Below are positions 1 to 6,956 of a stretch of 64,000 nt of DNA, one piece after another. This DNA comes from Kriegella sp963975415 (GTDB lineage Bacteria; Bacteroidota; Bacteroidia; Flavobacteriales; Flavobacteriaceae): positions 558,001 to 622,000 of the forward strand of contig NZ_CAXBGN010000003.1 of NCBI RefSeq assembly GCF_963975415.1, written 5' to 3'. Below the pieces are notes generated by a model that made no database searches, was not told where the DNA came from, and worked only from the letters and a program-made list of their open reading frames with translations. Numbering within the stretch: the stretch's first letter is position 1; every line of letters begins with the position of its first letter. The position numbers were made by a program, and so were the translations under genes.

Positions 1-1
1 C

Positions 2-598
2 GGTAATATTGAGTACAATGGAGAGGCCATTCCCGTGGCTCGTAATCAGGTCAGGTTTGAACTTTGGCAATCAGGTTATGAGACCCCGGCCCCAATCGAT
101 GTTGCCGTTGCCCAAGATGGTAGTTTTAGTAGCCGATTGTTTTCAGGAGATTACAAACTGGTCTTTTTGCCCAATGAGGGTCCTTTTAAAGCCCCGACCG
201 ATACGATTTATTTCGGTTTATCGGATGATCACAATATGAATCTACAGGTCACCCCCTATCATCTGATCAGTAATGCTTCATTTTCCCATTCCGCAGGAAC
301 CATAAATGCAACCTGTGCAGTCGATCAGATTATTACTGGAGCAGATGCAAAAGATGTTGAGCGGGTTACATTAATTATCAATAGAACTTTGTTTGTTGAT
401 GCCAATAGCGGTGGTGAAGGTAGCATTGCACAAGTTGATGCGGCAGACATCTCCGATTTGAATAACATCGCTATGGCAGTGGAGATTCCCGATGACCCTA
501 AGAAACCGGATCAAGACTACATATTTGCACGAATTGGGGTTAAGGTGGCCGGTGTCGAGGATATGATCTATACCCAGGTAGAAAAAATTACTTTTTGA
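2..598 (+). CDS. DUF3823-type SusD-associated protein, 5' truncated by window edge
   Basis: The reading frame is open from base 2, so the gene starts before the window; the internal Met codons are not its start. The visible 198 residues begin with a segment of the form NGEAIP...RFELWQSGYETPAPIDV, then a DGSFSSRLFSGDYKL strand pattern. This matches the carboxypeptidase-regulatory-like beta fold of DUF3823 proteins, which are usually encoded directly after SusC/SusD and act as outer-membrane accessory lipoproteins in polysaccharide utilization loci. Finding it here implies that a SusCD pair lies just left of the window and that the glycoside hydrolase and epimerase to the right belong to the same locus. 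The lipoprotein signal would be in the missing part. Ligand unknown. Confidence 0.75.
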   Translation, partial: GNIEYNGEAIPVARNQVRFELWQSGYETPAPIDVAVAQDGSFSSRLFSGDYKLVFLPNEGPFKAPTDTIYFGLSDDHNMNLQVTPYHLISNASFSHSAGTINATCAVDQIITGADAKDVERVTLIINRTLFVDANSGGEGSIAQVDAADISDLNNIAMAVEIPDDPKKPDQDYIFARIGVKVAGVEDMIYTQVEKITF

Positions 599-622
599 TT
601 GTATATGTATTTCATATACAAT
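598..622. other. AT-rich hairpin after the DUF3823 stop
   Basis: A perfect 10-bp inverted repeat (ATTGTATATG / CATATACAAT) with a 5-base loop starts within the stop codon of the DUF3823 gene. It has no T-tract and is AT-rich, so it could protect the mRNA 3' end or be incidental; the real terminator lies 50 bp further on. Confidence 0.35.
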
Positions 623-671
623 GTTCAATGGTAAAAGGCATAGTTATTTTTGAGTTAGTTTAGTTAGAATT

Positions 672-708
672 TTACCGGGTATTCGAAAGAAAACCCGGTA
701 ATTTTTTT
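672..708 (+). terminator. Rho-independent terminator ending the DUF3823 transcript
   Basis: The stem TTACCGGGT (672-680) pairs with ACCCGGTAA (693-701) across a 12-base loop and is followed by seven T residues. It separates the PUL tail from the downstream glycoside hydrolase cluster, which therefore probably has its own promoter or depends on read-through. Confidence 0.85.
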
Positions 709-781
709 CGGACTTTAAAAATTAGTCCGGAATATAGGATTTAAAAAAACCATGCGAATAAAAACAAAATATCTAAGAAAA

Positions 782-1852
782 ATGAAAAAGAGTATAACGA
801 TATGTTTATTGTTTAGCCTTGTTTTTGCAACTGCACAAGAAGCGCTTCTACAAGCAAATAAATGGTCCGTGGAAAAAGCTGAAAAGTGGTATGGGAAACA
901 TAAGTGGATGACTGGTGCCAATTTCAATCCGAGTACAGCAATCAATCAATTGGAAATGTGGCAAGAAGCCACTTTTGATCCAGAAACCATAGACCGCGAA
1001 CTTGGTTACGCCGAAGGAATAGGCTTTAATACGATGCGGGTATATCTACACAGCCTGGCATATAAGGCGGATCCAAAAGGATTTAAACAACGGATGGATA
1101 CATATTTAGGCATTGCCGATAAACATGGGATTAAAACGATGTTCGTAATTTTTGACGATGTTTGGGGGAAGACTCCGAAAATAGGAAAACAACCTGAACC
1201 CGTAACCGGAACGCATAATTCTGGGTGGGTACAAGATCCGGGCGACCCTGCTTCCAGAAACAAAGAAAATTTTCCGGCCTTGAAAATCTATGTCAAAGAC
1301 ATTCTAAAAACTTTCGCCAATGATGAAAGGGTGCTCATGTGGGATTTGTATAACGAACCCGGTAATACAGGCAAGCTGATAAGTTCAATGCCATTACTCA
1401 AAAATGTTTTTATTTGGGCTAGGGAGGTCAACCCGAGTCAGCCGATAACCGCGGGTATTTGGGCATGGGATTTTCAAGAACTAAATGCCTTTCAGGCCTT
1501 GAATTCTGACATTATAACCTACCATGATTATGAAGATGAAAAACATCACCAGCACATTATCAATTTATTGAGGGCGCACGGGAGACCCATGATTTGCACT
1601 GAATATATGGCCCGTACGAACAACAGTCGATTTTCGAATATTCTGCCCTTGTTGAAGAAAGAGAATATCGGTGCCATCAACTGGGGGCTGGTAGCAGGGA
1701 AGTCGAATACCAAATATGCTTGGAATACACCTATTGAAGATGGGGGTGAACCTATTGAATGGTTTCATGAGGTTTTTAGAAAAGACGGTACGCCTTATCG
1801 TCAAGATGAGGCCGACCTAATAAAAAAGCTGAATTCGGCCCCCAATCATTAA
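782..1852 (+). CDS. Secreted clan-A (GH5-like, cellulase-family) glycoside hydrolase
   Basis: The start at 782 puts a normal signal peptide (MKKSITICLLFSLVFATAQ) at the N-terminus; an in-frame ATG at 752 would add ten charged residues in front of it. The mature protein is a TIM-barrel glycosidase of about 335 residues. DLYNEP carries the predicted acid/base Glu192 and TEYM the predicted nucleophile Glu274, the spacing expected for retaining clan GH-A enzymes. The family is often labelled cellulase or 1,4-beta-xylanase, but the substrate cannot be read from sequence. It is followed after 6 bp by a mutarotase lipoprotein, consistent with periplasmic release of sugars and equilibration of their anomers. 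Confidence 0.7.
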   Translation: MKKSITICLLFSLVFATAQEALLQANKWSVEKAEKWYGKHKWMTGANFNPSTAINQLEMWQEATFDPETIDRELGYAEGIGFNTMRVYLHSLAYKADPKGFKQRMDTYLGIADKHGIKTMFVIFDDVWGKTPKIGKQPEPVTGTHNSGWVQDPGDPASRNKENFPALKIYVKDILKTFANDERVLMWDLYNEPGNTGKLISSMPLLKNVFIWAREVNPSQPITAGIWAWDFQELNAFQALNSDIITYHDYEDEKHHQHIINLLRAHGRPMICTEYMARTNNSRFSNILPLLKKENIGAINWGLVAGKSNTKYAWNTPIEDGGEPIEWFHEVFRKDGTPYRQDEADLIKKLNSAPNH

Positions 1853-1858
1853 CAGCGC

Positions 1859-3058
1859 ATGTTGAGACGAATATTTCAAATAAAAGAAAAAGTTTTTTTT
1901 TGTGTAGGCATGGTATTGCTACTGTCTTCCTGTGGCGAAGTCCCTAAAAAAAAGATGGTAAAGGAAAATGACAAAACCATTACACATGATTCCCCGACCG
2001 ATATATTGGATGATGAGGCTTTTGATGCTATAATCGAGGGTAAACAGGTTAAATTGTATTGGTTAAAAAAAAGGAACATACAATTGGCCGTTACCAATTA
2101 CGGAGGACGTTTTGTGGGGTTATGGCTCCCCGATAATGAAGGAAGAATGACCGATGTTGTGGTAGGTATGGGCAGCGTTAATGGGTTTATTGAAGCTAGT
2201 GAACCGTATTTTGGTGCAACGATTGGTCGTGTAGGTAATCGCATAGCTAAAGGTAAATTCAATTTGGAAGGAAATGAATATATAATCCCTATTAACAATG
2301 GTGAAAATTCGTTGCACGGGGGTAAAAAAGGGTTCCAATATGTCGTTTGGAATGCAGAACAGCCCAATGGGCATACGCTGGTATTAAAATATACTTCCCC
2401 AGATATGGAAGAAGGTTTCCCAGGTAATTTAAAGGTGAAGGTTACCTATTCCCTTACCGACGATGCAACGGTAACGATGGCCTATGAGGCAACGACTGAT
2501 AAGACAACGGTCGTTAATTTGACAAATCATGCTTTTTTTAATCTAAACGGCGAGGGTAGTGGTACTATCTTGAATCATTCTTTACAATTATTTGCCGAAA
2601 AATTTACACCAGTAGATAAGGGCTTAATCCCGACAGGGGAATTAAAGAGTGTTAAAGGAACTCCTTTCGACTTTATTGAGCAACACAATATTGGGGAACG
2701 CATTGCGGCTGACGATCAGCAATTGGAAAATGGTGCAGGGTATGACCATAATTTTGTGCTCAATGGTGCCAAGTCAAACGGTATGAGTCATGCGGCAAAA
2801 GTGATAGGTGATAAGTCGGGTATTGTAATGGATGTCTATACCGAAGAACCTGGAATTCAGTTTTATAGCGGAAATTTTATGGCGTCTGAGAATGTTTTTA
2901 AGTCAGGGGCCAAAGATGATTACAGAACGGCTTTTGCCCTTGAAACACAGCACTTTCCCGATGCGCCAAATCAACCTGTTTTTCCATCGATTGTTTTAAA
3001 GCCAGAAGAGACGTATCACACCGTTTCGAAGTATAAATTTTCAATAATGACTAAATGA
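1859..3058 (+). CDS. Aldose 1-epimerase (galactose mutarotase family), lipoprotein
   Basis: A GalM-family protein of 399 residues. The N-terminus has a hydrophobic stretch ending in the lipobox-like LLSSC, so it is probably a periplasmic or outer-membrane lipoprotein instead of the usual cytoplasmic enzyme. Family active-site residues are present: His153 in SLHGG, His224 in NLTNHAFFNL, and catalytic-base Glu362 in LETQHF. A run such as GYDHNFVL also matches the family. It interconverts alpha and beta anomers of aldoses and fits with the upstream glycosidase (6-bp spacing). Sugar specificity is unknown. Confidence 0.88.
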   Translation: MLRRIFQIKEKVFFCVGMVLLLSSCGEVPKKKMVKENDKTITHDSPTDILDDEAFDAIIEGKQVKLYWLKKRNIQLAVTNYGGRFVGLWLPDNEGRMTDVVVGMGSVNGFIEASEPYFGATIGRVGNRIAKGKFNLEGNEYIIPINNGENSLHGGKKGFQYVVWNAEQPNGHTLVLKYTSPDMEEGFPGNLKVKVTYSLTDDATVTMAYEATTDKTTVVNLTNHAFFNLNGEGSGTILNHSLQLFAEKFTPVDKGLIPTGELKSVKGTPFDFIEQHNIGERIAADDQQLENGAGYDHNFVLNGAKSNGMSHAAKVIGDKSGIVMDVYTEEPGIQFYSGNFMASENVFKSGAKDDYRTAFALETQHFPDAPNQPVFPSIVLKPEETYHTVSKYKFSIMTK

Positions 3059-3161
3059 AGAAACCGTATTTTGGTGTCGGTCGGTCGACCTGGGTAAATT
3101 TTAAAGTGAAAGTTTTTCAGTTTATCGTAAATTCAAAACCATTTTGAAAACAAACAAATTA

Positions 3162-4295
3162 ATGAATATTGTTATAGCACCTGATTCTTTTAAGGAATGC
3201 CTTTCGGCAAAAGAAGTGGCAACTGCGATTGCTAAGGGAGTATTCCAAGTGATTCCTGAGGCAGAAGTCTTTGAGGTTCCGATATCGGATGGGGGCGAAG
3301 GACTTTTAGATACGTTAATGCAAGGTTCTGGGGGTAGGCTTGTTCAAGTAACTGTAAAAGATCCCTTGATGCGAAGCATACAGGCCAATTATGGAATCTT
3401 GGAAGACAAAAAAACAGCGGTAATCGAAATGGCTTTGGCATCTGGTCTGGAACTGCTCCAAGAAGACGAAAAAAATCCCCTGGTAACCTCGACCTACGGT
3501 ACGGGCCAATTGATAAAGGATGCATTGGATAGGGGGTGTACGAAACTAATAATTGGAATAGGAGGTAGTGCAACGAATGATGGGGGAGCGGGAATGGCAC
3601 GGGCACTAGGTGCCAAATTTTTAGATAGTAGGGGCAAGGAATTAAAGGAAGGAGGAGGAGGTTTGAACGACTTGGATAGTATCGATTTGACCGACTTTGA
3701 TAAAAGATTGTCAGTCTGTGAAGTGGTCGTGGCTTGCGATGTCTCCAATCCTTTAACAGGCCCGAATGGGGCTTCCTTTGTCTATGGACCGCAAAAAGGT
3801 GGAAGCGAAAAAGACGTGATGCAATTGGATAAAAACTTAGCCAATTTTGCTGAAAAAATTAAAGAAGAACTCCATATAGATATTGCAGAAACACCGGGAG
3901 CAGGTGCTGCAGGAGGCATTGGAGCTGCACTTATGGCATTTATGCAGGGGAAGCTGGTCAACGGTATTGAATTGGTTTTAGAGACTTTAGGATTAGAGGA
4001 GTATATCAAAAAGTCCAATTTGGTGATTACGGGTGAAGGAAAAATAGATAGCCAGACCCTACATGGGAAAACAATTGCCGGAGTGACGAAAATGGCTAAA
4101 AAATATAAGGTGCCGGTAGTTGTTGTCACAGGTAAAATAGGGGAAGATATAGAGCCTATTTATGATATGGGAGTTTGTGGGGTGTTTGCTATTGTGAACC
4201 AGCCCATGAATTTAGAGCAAGCTATAAATGAGGCCCCTCAACTCATTCAAAACAGTGTAAAAAATATTATAGGAACCTTAAATTGCTTTCGATAA
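3162..4295 (+). CDS. Glycerate kinase (GlxK/GarK family)
   Basis: The start at 3162 gives MNIVIAPDSFKECLSA, the canonical N-terminus of the family 1 glycerate kinases; an upstream in-frame TTG at 3144 is less likely. Further signatures are DGGEGLLDTL, GIGGSATNDGGAG and VVTGKIG. At 377 residues it is the normal length. The enzyme phosphorylates glycerate to 2- or 3-phosphoglycerate, the last step of several sugar-acid and glyoxylate pathways, and is cytoplasmic. It leads a run with the Tm-1-like and PEP-hydrolase-like genes, suggesting the cluster handles a sugar acid that ends in glycerate or tartronate semialdehyde. Confidence 0.92.
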   Translation: MNIVIAPDSFKECLSAKEVATAIAKGVFQVIPEAEVFEVPISDGGEGLLDTLMQGSGGRLVQVTVKDPLMRSIQANYGILEDKKTAVIEMALASGLELLQEDEKNPLVTSTYGTGQLIKDALDRGCTKLIIGIGGSATNDGGAGMARALGAKFLDSRGKELKEGGGGLNDLDSIDLTDFDKRLSVCEVVVACDVSNPLTGPNGASFVYGPQKGGSEKDVMQLDKNLANFAEKIKEELHIDIAETPGAGAAGGIGAALMAFMQGKLVNGIELVLETLGLEEYIKKSNLVITGEGKIDSQTLHGKTIAGVTKMAKKYKVPVVVVTGKIGEDIEPIYDMGVCGVFAIVNQPMNLEQAINEAPQLIQNSVKNIIGTLNCFR

Positions 4296-4327
4296 ATGAA
4301 GGTGTCAAATAAAAAACGATAACTTAG

Positions 4328-5572
4328 ATGGATGTCGAACCTATAACCCACAATTCAAAAAATCGTCAAATAGTGATGATTGGTTGCTTCGATACAAAGG
4401 GTGAGGATTTCAGTTACCTCTATACCTCTTTGGGTCAAAAAGGGGCTGAAATAGTTTCCATAAATACCGGGGTATTTGGAAGTACCGAACTTTTTCCTAT
4501 CACTTATGAAGCTGATGTGGTAGCTGAGGCCGCCGGAACCGAAATCTCTATTTTACGAGAACAGAAAGATCGCGGTGTCGCAATTGAAAAAATGGGGGAG
4601 GGCGCCGCTATGATTATTGCTGAACTCCTTTCCGAAAACCGTATCGACGGAATAATCGGAATGGGCGGTGGCGGGGGCACTTTTATAGCACTAAAAGCCA
4701 TGAAAGCACTGCCCTTTGGTATTCCCAAATTATGTCTGAGTACTTTGGCTACGAAAGACCTCTCGACACATATTGGAAGTAAAGACATCACTTTAATGCC
4801 GTCGGTTGTAGACGTGGCAGGCTTAAACAGCATTAGCCGGGTGTTGATAAGCCAAGCGGCTGGGGCCATTTGTGCCATGGCCGATACTGATATAACAGAA
4901 GTGAAGCATAGCGCGGGCAGCATCGCCGTAAGTGTTTTTGGTAATACGACTCTTTGTGTCGATAAATGTTCTGAACTCTTGAAGTCGCAAGGGTATGAGG
5001 TGATGGCCTTTCATTCTGTGGGTGTTGGTGGAATGACGATGGAAGCTTTGGCTCGTGATAACTGCTTTGATGCTATTCTTGACATAACTACGACCGAATT
5101 GGCCGATGAACTTTGTGGTGGCATTTGCAGTGCAGGGCCAGAGCGCTTAACGGCGGGTTCTCAAAAAGGACTTCCACAGGTTGTTGTACCTGGTTGTCTC
5201 GATATGGTAAATTTTGGTGCGCTCGATACCGTACCGAAAAAATATAAGAATCGACAACTCTACAGTTGGGCACCCGATGTAACTCTTATGCGGACAAATA
5301 AAGAAGAGAATAAAATATTGGGCGAGTTAATTGCTGAAAAGCTAAATATGTCTAGCGCACCGGTCGCCATATTATTGCCCTTGGGCGGACTTTCAAAGAT
5401 CGGGGGCATAGATGAGGTCTTCTACAATCCAGAAATAGATAGGGTTTTGTTCGATGCCATTAAAAATAACGTGAACCCTTCGATAAGCGTAATCGAAGTT
5501 CCCGAAAATATCAACACCATTGCTTTTGCGAATAAGGCTACCGGAGTATTACTGGATATTATTAAGAAATAG
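4328..5572 (+). CDS. UPF0261 / Tm-1-like ATP-binding domain protein
   Basis: A 414-residue protein with the UPF0261 signatures MIGCFDTKGEDFSYL near the N-terminus, GIIGMGGGGGTF (Gly-rich nucleotide-binding loop), TLATKDLSTHIG and a C-terminal LPLGGLSKI. The family is homologous to the N-terminal ATP-binding half of the plant Tm-1 antiviral protein; the bacterial function is uncertain. The next gene, 40 bp downstream, encodes the counterpart of the C-terminal TIM-barrel half. Neighbouring glycerate kinase and cupin genes suggest a metabolic role in sugar-acid or C3-acid turnover. No signal peptide, so cytoplasmic. Confidence 0.9.
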   Translation: MDVEPITHNSKNRQIVMIGCFDTKGEDFSYLYTSLGQKGAEIVSINTGVFGSTELFPITYEADVVAEAAGTEISILREQKDRGVAIEKMGEGAAMIIAELLSENRIDGIIGMGGGGGTFIALKAMKALPFGIPKLCLSTLATKDLSTHIGSKDITLMPSVVDVAGLNSISRVLISQAAGAICAMADTDITEVKHSAGSIAVSVFGNTTLCVDKCSELLKSQGYEVMAFHSVGVGGMTMEALARDNCFDAILDITTTELADELCGGICSAGPERLTAGSQKGLPQVVVPGCLDMVNFGALDTVPKKYKNRQLYSWAPDVTLMRTNKEENKILGELIAEKLNMSSAPVAILLPLGGLSKIGGIDEVFYNPEIDRVLFDAIKNNVNPSISVIEVPENINTIAFANKATGVLLDIIKK

Positions 5573-5612
5573 AAAATAAAAATTAAGTAAACATCAAATT
5601 AAAGAGAATACT

Positions 5613-6473
5613 ATGCCAAATCCATGGACAGGGAAAGGAAACCCTTACACAAAACAAGAAGTTCGAGATCGATTGCAAAAAGTTGTCGATCAAAAGAAAG
5701 CGATAATAGCTGCGGGAGCAGGTACGGGAATAAGCGCTAAATTTATCGAGAAAGGCGGGGCCGATCTTCTTATTATTTACAATTCAGGACGATTCAGAAT
5801 GTCGGGCCATGGGTCTACGGCCGGAATGATGGCTTATGGCGATGCCAACGCTGTAGCTATGGAAATAGGGGAATTCGAAGTGCTGCCCGTAGTAGAGGAA
5901 ATCCCCGTAATCTGCGGTGTGCACGGTAGTGATCCGCGTAGAAGAATGTGGCATTTTTTGGGAAAGGTCAAAGATATGGGCTTTTCCGGAGTAAACAACT
6001 TTCCCACACATTCAATTATTGACGGTCATTTTAGGAATGTCTTGGAAGAGACCGGTATGAGTTTTCAAAAAGAGGTCGAAATGGTAAGACTGGCCACCAA
6101 AATGGATATGTTTTCCATTGTTTATGTAGCCAAACCCGAAGAAGCCGTACAAATGGCCGATGCCGGGGCTGATGCCATCATTGCCCACGTTGGCACAACG
6201 GTCGGTGGTTCTATAGGAGTTACCGGAGCCTCTGTTTCTATGGATGCTGCCTTAGAGCGTACGCAAGCGATTGTCGACGCCGTAAGAAAGGCAAACCACG
6301 ATACTTTTTTCTTGGCACATGGCGGTCCGATCAATACCCCGGAAGATGTACGTTATACTTTAGAGCACACCAATGGGTTGCACGGTTTTGTGGGCGCATC
6401 TTCTTTGGAAAGAATGGGGGTGGAAGCATCATTGACCAATCTGACTAAGGAATTCAAATCGCTAACCCTGTAG
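5613..6473 (+). CDS. Phosphoenolpyruvate hydrolase-like TIM-barrel protein
   Basis: A 286-residue protein matching the PEP_hydrolase family (PF09370), related to phosphoenolpyruvate mutase/isocitrate lyase type barrels and to the C-terminal half of plant Tm-1. Visible features are IIAAGAGTGISAKFIEKGGADLL at the first strand, GVHGSDP, GVNNFPT, and GTTVGGSIGV in the C-terminal part. It probably acts on a phosphorylated or carboxylated C3 compound; the exact reaction is not established for this group. It lies between the UPF0261 gene and a cupin gene (12-bp gap), so the three are likely one transcript with the upstream glycerate kinase. Confidence 0.88.
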   Translation: MPNPWTGKGNPYTKQEVRDRLQKVVDQKKAIIAAGAGTGISAKFIEKGGADLLIIYNSGRFRMSGHGSTAGMMAYGDANAVAMEIGEFEVLPVVEEIPVICGVHGSDPRRRMWHFLGKVKDMGFSGVNNFPTHSIIDGHFRNVLEETGMSFQKEVEMVRLATKMDMFSIVYVAKPEEAVQMADAGADAIIAHVGTTVGGSIGVTGASVSMDAALERTQAIVDAVRKANHDTFFLAHGGPINTPEDVRYTLEHTNGLHGFVGASSLERMGVEASLTNLTKEFKSLTL

Positions 6474-6485
6474 ACTACTCTTAAA

Positions 6486-6899
6486 ATGGCTAAGAACTGG
6501 AAGTTTGTCAAGCAAAAAGATATGATGTTCGAAAAGGCCTTCGGACGAGATCATTACTGGCACTATCATCCTGAAATTATAGAAAAGGCCGATTCTTATA
6601 TGGTCAAGGTCGTAGTGCCCGAGGGTGCTGGGCATGATTTTCATGTGCATCCTAAGATGCACGAAATTCTATATATTTTAAAAGGACGTGCCGAACAATG
6701 GATTGAAGATGAAAAGCAGTTTTTGGAGGCAGGCGATTCCGTTTATATTGATGCAGATGTGGTTCATGCCACTTTCAATGCCGGTGAAGGCGAATTGGAG
6801 TTTTTGGCGGTTTTGTCCCCTCCCGAAGGATGGGAAGAAGGCACCCTTGATGTAAGTGATAGGGAGCCATATGCAAGTTATAGGTCTAAAGAAAAGTGA
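6486..6899 (+). CDS. Small cupin-domain protein
   Basis: A 137-residue single-domain cupin. Motif 1 is GHDFHVHPKMHEILYILKG, giving three candidate His metal ligands and a Glu, and motif 2 is around DSVYIDADVVHATFNAG with the last His. No signal peptide, so cytoplasmic. Such proteins are metal-dependent isomerases, dioxygenases or binding proteins; here it closes the glycerate kinase / Tm-1-like / PEP-hydrolase-like run and may act on the same metabolite. The particular reaction is unknown. Confidence 0.85.
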   Translation: MAKNWKFVKQKDMMFEKAFGRDHYWHYHPEIIEKADSYMVKVVVPEGAGHDFHVHPKMHEILYILKGRAEQWIEDEKQFLEAGDSVYIDADVVHATFNAGEGELEFLAVLSPPEGWEEGTLDVSDREPYASYRSKEK

Positions 6900-6956
6900 T
6901 GAAAAAAGGTAAATAGCACCATATTGGATAAATATCCAAAAAATAAATATTAGAAA

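Noticed and set aside
3144..3161. Upstream TTG start for glycerate kinase
   Set aside because: The family N-terminus begins at the ATG at 3162 (MNIVIAPDSFK), so the extra residues are unlikely.
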